Positions 26,086-33,240 of a DNA stretch of 64,000 nucleotides are shown piece after piece. How positions within the stretch are numbered: the first letter of the stretch is position 1; every line of letters starts with the position of its first letter. Location of the stretch: NCBI GenBank assembly GCA_964418595.1, contig CAYQMF010000006.1, forward strand, positions 1-64,000, written 5' to 3'. The position numbers and the translations under genes were made by a program. Under the pieces are notes generated by a model, which worked only from the letters and a program-made list of their open reading frames with translations, was not told the origin of the DNA and made no database searches. The DNA is from CAYQMF01 sp964418595 (GTDB lineage: Bacteria > Planctomycetota > UBA1135 > UBA2386).

Positions 26086-27348
26086 TCAGCGCTCCCGGAT
26101 GCAGTCGACGCGCGCCGCCGGGATCGCGATGCGCTCCTTGTCCTCGAACTCGAGGACGACCCAGCCGCCGAGGCCGCCCGGGAGTGGCTCGAGGAGGCGC
26201 CCTCGGTAGGACACCGCAGGCTCGCCTGCGACGGTGGGCAGCCACACGGTCACGAGGCTGCCGACCGCGAACGCGCGCGGTGCGGCGACCGGCAGAGGAG
26301 TCGCGACAGGCGCGATCGGCGCCGCCGTGCCGAGCGCGCGGAGTTCCTGCTTCGCGCCGACTGGCGCGAAGGTGGCGTGAGGGTCCCGGTCGACGCCGGC
26401 CGCGAGGTCGACGCTGACCAGGAAGTGGTCGGAGTACGTCTTCTGGTACGCCGCGAGTTCGCCGTCGCTCGGCTCGCGATCGGGCCACGGCGAATGCACC
26501 TGCAGGCTGCCGGCGATCACCTCCTCGTCGAGATCGCGGTTCACGATGACATGATCGATCGCCTCCGGGAACCATCGGATCGTCGGGCGTGGCCGCGGCG
26601 GCGTGAGCCGCGCGAAGCCCTGCAGTGGGGCAAGCAGCGGGACACCGAGATCGGCGTCCGCCTTGGCCTGCTTGTCCTCGGGCCGGCTGCGCTCGCGCGC
26701 GAGGATGTGGTTGAAGTCGCCGAGCACGACGACGTCGTGGTCTTCGTTCGCGTCGGCCAGCAACGCGCCGAGCAGGCGTGCGAGTTCGCGAACCTCCGCG
26801 ATGCGCTTGCGCGTGCTCAGTTCGTCGCGACCCTTCTCCTCCAGTTCGCGGCGGACGTCGGCCTTGAGGTGCACGGTGACGGCGCGGAAGTCGAGGCCAC
26901 CCGGACACCGGAACACGGCGCACACCGGGACGCGGTGGAAGATCGGCATCTTGCGTCCGCCGTCCTCGACCTCGCGCGGGAGCTGCATGAGTTCCTCGGC
27001 CTGCACGAGTGCGACGCGGGCGCTGTTCCACAGGAAGCCCACCCGCTGGCCACCGGACCCGTCGTTCCACATGCCGGTCGTGCCGAGCACGAACTGCCAC
27101 CCGGCGCCGAGGTGCGACGCGAGCGTCTGCACGGCCTCCGGGGTGCCGACCTCCTGCATCGCCAGGATGTCGACGCGTCGCTCGCGCAGGTACGTCGCCA
27201 TCGCCGCGATGTCGGCGTCGGTGCGCGGCGCGTCCTTGCGGTTGCCGAAGAACTCGAGGTTCCACGTGGCGAGGCGGAGGGTCGGCCCCTGCGCCGGAAG
27301 CGCGGCGACGGCGGCGAGCAGGAGAAGGACGCGGGCGAGGACGTGCAC
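26086..27348 (-). CDS. secreted endonuclease/exonuclease/phosphatase-family protein
   Basis: Exported phosphodiesterase-type protein of 420 residues with signal peptide MHVLARVLLLLAAVAALPAQ. The EEP fold motifs are clear: LRLATWNLEFF, ILAMQEVG (catalytic Glu), VVVLGDFNHI (Asp/Asn) and YSDHFLVSVDL (Asp-His at the end). These are metal-dependent nuclease or phosphatase residues. After about residue 310 a ~100-residue C-terminal domain follows, ending near LEFEDKERIAIPAARV, an SH3- or Tudor-like small beta barrel by appearance. It is directly followed by the AhpD-like gene (one base between stop and ATG), suggesting one transcript. Confidence 0.88.
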   Translation of the reverse strand: MHVLARVLLLLAAVAALPAQGPTLRLATWNLEFFGNRKDAPRTDADIAAMATYLRERRVDILAMQEVGTPEAVQTLASHLGAGWQFVLGTTGMWNDGSGGQRVGFLWNSARVALVQAEELMQLPREVEDGGRKMPIFHRVPVCAVFRCPGGLDFRAVTVHLKADVRRELEEKGRDELSTRKRIAEVRELARLLGALLADANEDHDVVVLGDFNHILARERSRPEDKQAKADADLGVPLLAPLQGFARLTPPRPRPTIRWFPEAIDHVIVNRDLDEEVIAGSLQVHSPWPDREPSDGELAAYQKTYSDHFLVSVDLAAGVDRDPHATFAPVGAKQELRALGTAAPIAPVATPLPVAAPRAFAVGSLVTVWLPTVAGEPAVSYRGRLLEPLPGGLGGWVVLEFEDKERIAIPAARVDCIRER

Positions 27349-27394
27349 GGCCCGCGGAGTATGCGCGCGCGTCGCTCCGCCAGGAAGATGCCGC

Positions 27395-28471
27395 TCAGGC
27401 CACTCCGACGCCTTGGCGGATCTCCGCCATCACGTCCTGGAAGTAGTGGATGTTGTGCAGCGAGAGCGCGATCCCGGCCAGCATCTCGTCGGCAACGCTC
27501 AGGTGCCGCAGGTAGGCACGGCTGAAGGTCCGGCACGTGTAGCACCGGCACGCGGCGTCGAGCGGCGTCTGGTCGTCGGCGAACTGGGCGTTGCGCAGCT
27601 TGAGCCGGCCGGCGCGCGTGAACGCCTCGTGGTTGCGGCCGTGCCGCGTCGGCGTCACGCAGTCGAACAGGTCGACGCCCTGCCGGGTCGCGGCGCGGAA
27701 GTCGTCGGGAGTGCCGACGCCCATCATGTAGCGCAGGCGTTCGCGAGGCAGCACCGCGGTCGCAGCCGCCGTGGCGACCGCCATCTCGTCCTTGCTCTCG
27801 CCGACGCTCAGCCCGCCGATCGCGTAGCCGTCGAAGTCCATCGCCACGAGTGCGGCGGCGCTCGCCGCGCGCAGCTCCGGGTCGGTGCCGCCCTGCACGA
27901 TGCCGAACACCGCCTGGCCGCGCGCGCTGCCGCCCCAGCGGTCGTGCAGGTCGCGCGCCGCGCGCGCCCAGCGCAGGGTGCGCTCGTGCGCGGCGAGGGT
28001 CACGTCGCGCGCGGCGCCTCCCGGCGGGCACTCGTCGAGGACCATCGCGATGTCGGGCCCAAGGTCGCGCTGCGTCTCGAGCACCGACTCGGGGGTGAGC
28101 CGCCGCTGCGTGCCGTGCACCGGCGAGCGGAACGTCACGCCGCCCTCGTCGACGCGGCGGTGCTGGCTGAGCGAGAACACCTGGTAACCGCCGGAGTCGG
28201 TGAGGATGGGTCCGTCCCAGGCCATGAAGCGATGCAGCCCGCCCTGCCGCGCGATCACCTCCACTCCGGGCCGGTCGAAGAGGTGGTACGAGTTGGCGAG
28301 GATCAGCTCCGCCCCGCAGGCGCGCACCTGCTCCGGCGTGAGTCCCTTCACGCTCGCATAGGTCCCGACCGGCGCGAAGCACGGCGTCTCGAACGAACCG
28401 TGCGGAGTGTGGTAGCGGCCGCGACGGACTCCGTCCTTCTCGCCGAGGAGCTCGAACCGGTGCGCGATCAT
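27395..28471 (-). CDS. tgt: queuine tRNA-ribosyltransferase
   Basis: Exchanges guanine 34 of GUN-anticodon tRNAs for preQ1 in bacteria. At 358 residues it has near-normal length. Conserved elements are the active-site ILTDSGGYQVFSL (Asp92), GGLSVGE, the catalytic FDCVTPTRHGRNH, and the zinc ligands CRCYTC with HNIHY. The ATG at 28471 is followed by AHRFELLG, as in homologues. It is divergent from the methyltransferase gene, with 82 bases between starts. No other queuosine gene is in the window. Confidence 0.97.
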   Translation of the reverse strand: MIAHRFELLGEKDGVRRGRYHTPHGSFETPCFAPVGTYASVKGLTPEQVRACGAELILANSYHLFDRPGVEVIARQGGLHRFMAWDGPILTDSGGYQVFSLSQHRRVDEGGVTFRSPVHGTQRRLTPESVLETQRDLGPDIAMVLDECPPGGAARDVTLAAHERTLRWARAARDLHDRWGGSARGQAVFGIVQGGTDPELRAASAAALVAMDFDGYAIGGLSVGESKDEMAVATAAATAVLPRERLRYMMGVGTPDDFRAATRQGVDLFDCVTPTRHGRNHEAFTRAGRLKLRNAQFADDQTPLDAACRCYTCRTFSRAYLRHLSVADEMLAGIALSLHNIHYFQDVMAEIRQGVGVA

Positions 28472-28553
28472 GCGGCGCGGGATGATTGGCGGCGCCCCCG
28501 GACCGGGTCAAGTCGGAGCGTGGAACGGTCGATGCAAAGGCGGATCCCCGACC

Positions 28554-29210
28554 ATGAAGCTGCGCCTGAAGAGTCGCCTGCGTCTGCTCTCGCACGGCAT
28601 GCACTACCTGTCGATGCAGGCCTACCTGTCGATCGACGGCTGGCTCACGGTCGACGAGGCGGTGACCCTGCACGACCTCGCGCGCGCGGTCCCACCCGGC
28701 GGCCACGCCGTCGAGATCGGGTCGTGGCAGGGCAAGAGCGCGGTGGTGATCGGCAAGGGCCTGCCGCGGGGCGCGACCCTGCACTGCGTCGATCCGTTCA
28801 ACGCCGACGGCTGCCCGCCGAGCCTGCCGATCTTCCAGGCGCACCGCGCCCGGCATCGGCGCAGCCTGCGCGAGGGCTTCGAGCACAACGTGCGCCGCAA
28901 CGGCGTCGCCGAGCGCATTCGCGTGTGGCATGGCTACAGCCACGAGATGGCGCCGTGCGTGCAGGAGGAACTCGACCTGCTGTTCATCGACGGCAACCAC
29001 GACTACGAGGCAGTCCGCGCCGACTTCGAGCTGTGGGCGCCGAAGCTCCGGGTCGGTGGCGCGATCTGCCTGCACGACGCGTGCGACAAGTTCCCGGGCG
29101 TGCAGCGCCTGATCGAAGAGGAGCTGACCGACGCGGAGACGTTCGGCGAAGGCCGCCTCGTCGACAGCCTGTTCGTGGCGCGGCGGATCGCCGCGCCGGT
29201 CCCGGTCTGA
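28554..29210 (+). CDS. class I SAM-dependent methyltransferase
   Basis: Protein of 218 residues of the Methyltransf_24 type. The SAM-binding motif is AVEIGSWQGKSAVVIGKGL at about 52-70, followed by TLHCVDPFNADG (acidic end of strand 2) and ELDLLFIDGNHDYEAVRADF. The last is the hallmark of this group, where D/N-H residues bind metal or substrate. Relatives act on sugars or lipids in surface glycan clusters. The neighbouring convergent gene is a glycosyltransferase, so glycan decoration is a reasonable guess. The start is the ATG at 28554; upstream in-frame residues to 28470 are not conserved-looking. Confidence 0.88.
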   Translation: MKLRLKSRLRLLSHGMHYLSMQAYLSIDGWLTVDEAVTLHDLARAVPPGGHAVEIGSWQGKSAVVIGKGLPRGATLHCVDPFNADGCPPSLPIFQAHRARHRRSLREGFEHNVRRNGVAERIRVWHGYSHEMAPCVQEELDLLFIDGNHDYEAVRADFELWAPKLRVGGAICLHDACDKFPGVQRLIEEELTDAETFGEGRLVDSLFVARRIAAPVPV

Positions 29211-29224
29211 CGAACCGGTCAGAC
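29205..29224. terminator. small palindrome spanning both convergent stop codons
   Basis: GTCTGA (29205-29210) and TCAGAC (29219-29224) pair around an eight-base loop. The arms contain the stop codons of the methyltransferase (+) and the glycosyltransferase (-). It may act as a weak bidirectional terminator. Confidence 0.3.
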
Positions 29225-30715
29225 GCCGGCGAGGTGGCGCCAGGCGCGCCGCACGCGCTTCGCCAGCAGCGCATCGAAGGCGAGCCGCAGCCGGAGGCCG
29301 AGGTCGGGATCGCGTGCGCTGGCGTCCTGCGCCAGCACGTCGGCGGCGAGGCGTAGTTCGCGCCGCGCGAACGTGCGCGGATGGTTGAAGACCACCTGCG
29401 CGCGGAGCACGTGGCCGCGCGCGCGTTCGCGGTCCATGAGGCTCATGCCGTGGCGGCGGTAGCGCAGCAAGGGCGCGGCGACGTGCGTGAAGCGGGCGCC
29501 CGCCTCGGCGGCCGAGAGCCAGAGGTCCCAGTCGTCGTAGCCGCCGCGGATGTCGCGGTAGCCCCCGAGCCGCAGGAACAGGTCGCGGCGCAGGAGCGCA
29601 CAGTAGTTCAGGCAGTTGCCGCGGCGCAGGCGGGCGAGGGACACGCGCGGAACGGCGGCGAGCCGCGCATCGCCTTCTCCGAACTCGCGCGCGTCGCAGT
29701 GCGCGATGTCTGCGGTGGGGTCGGCGCGCAGCGCCGCGACGAGGCGGGCGATGGCGTCGGGTTCGAGGCGGTCGTCGGCGTCGAGCTGCATCACGAGCGG
29801 GGCCGTGGTGTGCCGCACGCCGTGGTTGCGCGCCTGCGCGACGCCCTGGTTCGGCTGCTGCACGAAGCGCAGGCGCAGGCTCTTGTGGCGCGCGATCAGC
29901 TCGCTCGCCACCGCCGCGGTGTCGTCGGTACTGCCGTCGTCGACGATGACGCACTCGACGGCGGGCCAGGTCTGGGCGGCGACGCTCGCAACCGCATCGG
30001 GCAGGAAGTGTGCGTAGTCGTGGACGGGGATCACGACCGCCACGCGCGGCGAGGGGCCGAGCTCCGATGCGGTGATCGCGGGCGGGCGCCAGTGGCTCTC
30101 GTCGTCCGTGGTCGGCACGTGGTCCCGCTCCGAGACCAGGTCGAGACCGTGCGTGGCCCGTGCGGTACTCGTCGCGACCACGAGCAACCCGCGGCGGTGC
30201 CAGGGCGCGATCGTCGCGTCCGCAGCGAACCCCGCCGGCAATGCGTCGACCGGCTCGTAACCGAGCGCGCGCAGCGCGTGCTGCCAGATGCGATCCCCCG
30301 GGTCGGCCGGGGCGGCGAGCCCGAGGAGGATGACGTCGCCGTGGCGAGCGAGCGCGGCGGCGATTCCGCCGGCGGCGTCGGGCGGATGCGCGGCGAGGTC
30401 GGGCGCGAGCACGAGATCGAAGCGGCGGCGCAGATCGAAGTCCGCGTCGAGGGCGTGGTGTTGGATCGAGTCGCGGCCGATCCGGCGGATCTCCGCCGGC
30501 GTGGCGTGGGCCTCGACGCCCACGACATCGGTGGCCCCCGCGTTCCGCGCGGCGCCGAGCCAGGCGGCGCTGCCGCAGTCGATCTGCAGCACGCTGCGCG
30601 CATGCAGCCGCGCCACGAGGGCAGGAAGGACGACCGCCGCGGTGGCGATCGCCACCTCGTCGGCCGCAGGATGCGCACTCGCGCGTACGGGAAGTCTCGG
30701 CACCAACGGTCTCAT
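29219..30715 (-). CDS. glycosyltransferase family 2 with N-terminal methyltransferase-like domain
   Basis: Protein of 498 residues in two parts. Residues ~15-195 resemble a degenerate SAM methyltransferase: SVLQIDCGSAAWLGAA corresponds to motif I and FDLVLAPDLAAH to the post-motif region. Residues ~215-440 are a GT2 (GT-A) domain with RVAVVIPVHDYAHFL, CVIVDDGSTDDTAAV, QPNQGVAQARNHGV, the metal-binding LDADDRLEP and GGYDDWDLWL. The GT2 part is well preserved; the first domain may be catalytically dead because its glycine motif is altered. The start is uncertain: ATG 30715, or GTG 30826, which would add 37 basic residues. Confidence 0.85.
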   Translation of the reverse strand: MRPLVPRLPVRASAHPAADEVAIATAAVVLPALVARLHARSVLQIDCGSAAWLGAARNAGATDVVGVEAHATPAEIRRIGRDSIQHHALDADFDLRRRFDLVLAPDLAAHPPDAAGGIAAALARHGDVILLGLAAPADPGDRIWQHALRALGYEPVDALPAGFAADATIAPWHRRGLLVVATSTARATHGLDLVSERDHVPTTDDESHWRPPAITASELGPSPRVAVVIPVHDYAHFLPDAVASVAAQTWPAVECVIVDDGSTDDTAAVASELIARHKSLRLRFVQQPNQGVAQARNHGVRHTTAPLVMQLDADDRLEPDAIARLVAALRADPTADIAHCDAREFGEGDARLAAVPRVSLARLRRGNCLNYCALLRRDLFLRLGGYRDIRGGYDDWDLWLSAAEAGARFTHVAAPLLRYRRHGMSLMDRERARGHVLRAQVVFNHPRTFARRELRLAADVLAQDASARDPDLGLRLRLAFDALLAKRVRRAWRHLAGV

Positions 30716-30892
30716 CGACCGCGGGAGCCATTCGTCTTGAAGCCGCGCGCGTGAGGAGGGGCTCCGACGCGACGGCGGCGAATCGGGGCGGGTGAGGTCG
30801 CGGATCCGCGAGTACACTTTCGCCACCCGATCGCTGGATCGGCGGCTCCCTCTCTCCCGGTCTCTCCCTGCCCCTGCCTTCCCGCCCTGAGC

Positions 30893-31969
30893 ATGAAGAA
30901 CCTCGGCATCAGCGCGACTACGCTGCTTCTCTGCGTCCCCGTCTCCGCCCAGTTCACCTCCCCTCCCGGCGCGATCGCAGGCAGCAACGCCGGCAACTCA
31001 TCGGTCGCCTCCACGCAGCCGTTCTCCGCCGGCACCGCGGGCCGGCGCTTCCAGTACATCGTCGGTGACATCACCGCCGGCGCACAGGTGATCTCGAGGC
31101 TCAGGTTCCAGGCCGACGCCACCGCCTATGCGGGTCGGACCGTGAACCTCCGGCTGCAGATGGGGCACGCCAACCAGAGCGCCATCTGCACGCCCAGCAC
31201 GACGTACGCGACCAACTACAGCGGCGCGCCGGTCGTCATGCTCGACAACGGCAGTGGCGGTTCGATCCCGGTCAGCCTGCCGTCGTCGACGGGCGTGTTC
31301 GACGCGATCCCGATCCCGTTCAACTCGGGTGCGACGTTCGCGTACAACGGTACCGATGCGCTGATCGTCGACATCCTCGCGGACAACGCGAGCAGCACCG
31401 GCTCGTACGGGCTCGACTGCCACGGCGGCTCGTGCACCGCGGCCGTCGGCACGTCGACCTACAACGGGCTGCAGGCCTGCACGGTCCCGCCCAACACCGG
31501 CGTGTTCGACATCTTCAAGGGTGGCCCGACCTCGACTGGCGGCATGACGTCCTGCGACCAGTACGCGCTGCGCGGTCCCGCCAGCAGCTTCGGCATCCTG
31601 TCGATCGGCGCCACCGACCCCAACAGCAACTTCGGCGGTCGGCTGTGCGCGCCGCTGCGCGCGACCCCCGACATCTACGCCGGGTACTTCGTGTTCTCCG
31701 ACGCCACCGGCGCGATCGCCAGCTCCGCTGCGCCGATCCGCTTGACCTTCCCCGATCTGTTCGCGCCGTTCACGATCTACACCCAGTTCGTGATGGTGGA
31801 TCCGGCCCGCACGGCGCCGGAGCTGGCCGTGAGCCTGTCGGACGCGATCAGGTGGGACGTCACGGCGCCATCGACCAGCGCGCGTCGCCACATCTACAGC
31901 ACGACGAGCAACTCCACGGCGACCGGCACGAGCAGCCAGCTCTACACTCCGGTCATGTTCTTCAACTGA
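30893..31969 (+). CDS. secreted protein of unknown function
   Basis: Protein of 358 residues with signal peptide MKNLGISATTLLLCVPVSAQ. The N-terminal part (to ~115) has strands such as ISRLRFQADATAYAGRTVNL and a following LQMGHANQS, reminiscent of extracellular binding or lectin-like folds. The last ~115 residues (starting near RLCAPLRATPDIY) correspond to the beta-rich C-terminal module shared with the other secreted proteins in the window, including YTQFVMVDPA and AVSLSDAIRW. It lies between the divergent glycosyltransferase and convergent ruvB. No motif suggests an activity. Confidence 0.8.
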   Translation: MKNLGISATTLLLCVPVSAQFTSPPGAIAGSNAGNSSVASTQPFSAGTAGRRFQYIVGDITAGAQVISRLRFQADATAYAGRTVNLRLQMGHANQSAICTPSTTYATNYSGAPVVMLDNGSGGSIPVSLPSSTGVFDAIPIPFNSGATFAYNGTDALIVDILADNASSTGSYGLDCHGGSCTAAVGTSTYNGLQACTVPPNTGVFDIFKGGPTSTGGMTSCDQYALRGPASSFGILSIGATDPNSNFGGRLCAPLRATPDIYAGYFVFSDATGAIASSAAPIRLTFPDLFAPFTIYTQFVMVDPARTAPELAVSLSDAIRWDVTAPSTSARRHIYSTTSNSTATGTSSQLYTPVMFFN

Positions 31970-31993
31970 TCCGCGGAGCTACCGAGCCGGGGG

Positions 31994-33004
31994 CTACTGG
32001 GCGAACGGCAGCTCGCCGGCGCCCGCTTGCGGCCGGATCCCCAGGTGCTCGAAGGCGCGCGGCGTCGCCACCCGTCCGCGCGGCGTGCGCGCGATGAGGC
32101 CGCAGCGCAGCAGGTGCGGCTCGAACACGTCTTCGAGCGTGTCCTCCGCTTCGTCGACGATCGCCGACAGGGTCTTCAGCCCCGTCGGTTCGCCGCGCGC
32201 GATCAGCGCGCGCAGGATCCGGCGGTCCATCTCCTCGAGCCCGAGCGCGTCGATGCGCAGGCGCGCGAGGCAGTCCTCCGCGGCCTCGACGTCGATGCCC
32301 GGGCGGCCCTGCACCTGGGCGAGGTCGCGGGCCCGGCGCAGCACGCGTAGCGCCAGCCGGGGAACGCCGCGGCTCCGCGCGGCGAGCAGGGATGCGGCGT
32401 CGGGTCGCAGGTCCACCGCAAGCCGCTGCGCGGCCGCGGCGAGGATCGTGCCGATCTCCGCATCGGGGTAGGGCTCGAGGCGCTCGACGATGCCGAAGCG
32501 CGTGCGCAGCGGCCCGCTCAGCAGACCTTCGCGCGTCGTGGCCGCGACCAGTGTGAACGGCTGCAACTGCAGGCGCACGAGGCGACCCGCGTCGCCGCGG
32601 TCGATGGCGACGTCGATCGCGTGGTCCTCCATCGCCGTGTAGAGGTACTCCTCGACGACCTTCGGCATCCGGTGGATCTCGTCGATGAACAGCACGTCGC
32701 CCCACTGCTGGCGCGACAGCGCGCCGGCGAGGTCCTTGGGGGCGATCAGCGCCGGGCCGGAGGTGACGGTGAGCGCGGTGCCCATCTCGCTCGCGATCAG
32801 GTGCGCGAGCGTCGTCTTCCCGAGCCCGGGCGGGCCCGCGAAGATCACGTGGTCGAGCGGCTCGTTGCGACCGCGCGCGGCGCTGATCGCGATGCGCAGG
32901 TTCTCGACGACGCGACCTTGGCCGACGAACGCGGCCAGCGATGTCGGTCGCAATGCGCGATCGAACTCGCGGTCGTCGGGCTTGGGCGGCTCGTGGAACA
33001 CCAT
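31994..33004 (-). CDS. ruvB: Holliday junction DNA helicase RuvB
   Basis: AAA+ motor of branch migration, working with RuvA, 336 residues (usual length). Walker A FAGPPGLGKTTLAHL is at about 55-69, Walker B VLFIDEIHRMP near 103, the arginine finger region is around GPLRTRFGIVERLEPY, and the C-terminal winged helix contains GLIARTPRGRVATP with the final HLGI. The N-terminus RALRPTSLAAFVGQ is canonical. The ATG at 33004 excludes a non-homologous extension to 33226. No ruvA or ruvC lies adjacent. Confidence 0.98.
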   Translation of the reverse strand: MVFHEPPKPDDREFDRALRPTSLAAFVGQGRVVENLRIAISAARGRNEPLDHVIFAGPPGLGKTTLAHLIASEMGTALTVTSGPALIAPKDLAGALSRQQWGDVLFIDEIHRMPKVVEEYLYTAMEDHAIDVAIDRGDAGRLVRLQLQPFTLVAATTREGLLSGPLRTRFGIVERLEPYPDAEIGTILAAAAQRLAVDLRPDAASLLAARSRGVPRLALRVLRRARDLAQVQGRPGIDVEAAEDCLARLRIDALGLEEMDRRILRALIARGEPTGLKTLSAIVDEAEDTLEDVFEPHLLRCGLIARTPRGRVATPRAFEHLGIRPQAGAGELPFAQ

Positions 33005-33240
33005 CGCGTCGCACAGTAGCCAAAGCCCGCGAGGTACGACACAGAGCGTTCGTCGAAGGCGTACGGGGGAACTTCGCCGCGCCCCGTCGTCGGTGCGCGA
33101 CGACCTGCGCTCGGTCGGCGCGCTCGAAACGCAGCGCGGTCGATCGCCCCCGACCTTCGCAGAGTTCCACCTCGCGGTTGCCGCGGCGAACCCACGACCC
33201 CTCGGGCCCGGGTTCCGTACGCACACCGCCGGCCATCCCG
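33005..33240. other. divergent intergenic region
   Basis: This 236-base gap separates the divergent ruvB and lipoprotein genes and must hold promoters for both. No convincing -35/-10 pair, hairpin or small gene could be picked out by eye. Confidence 0.35.
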
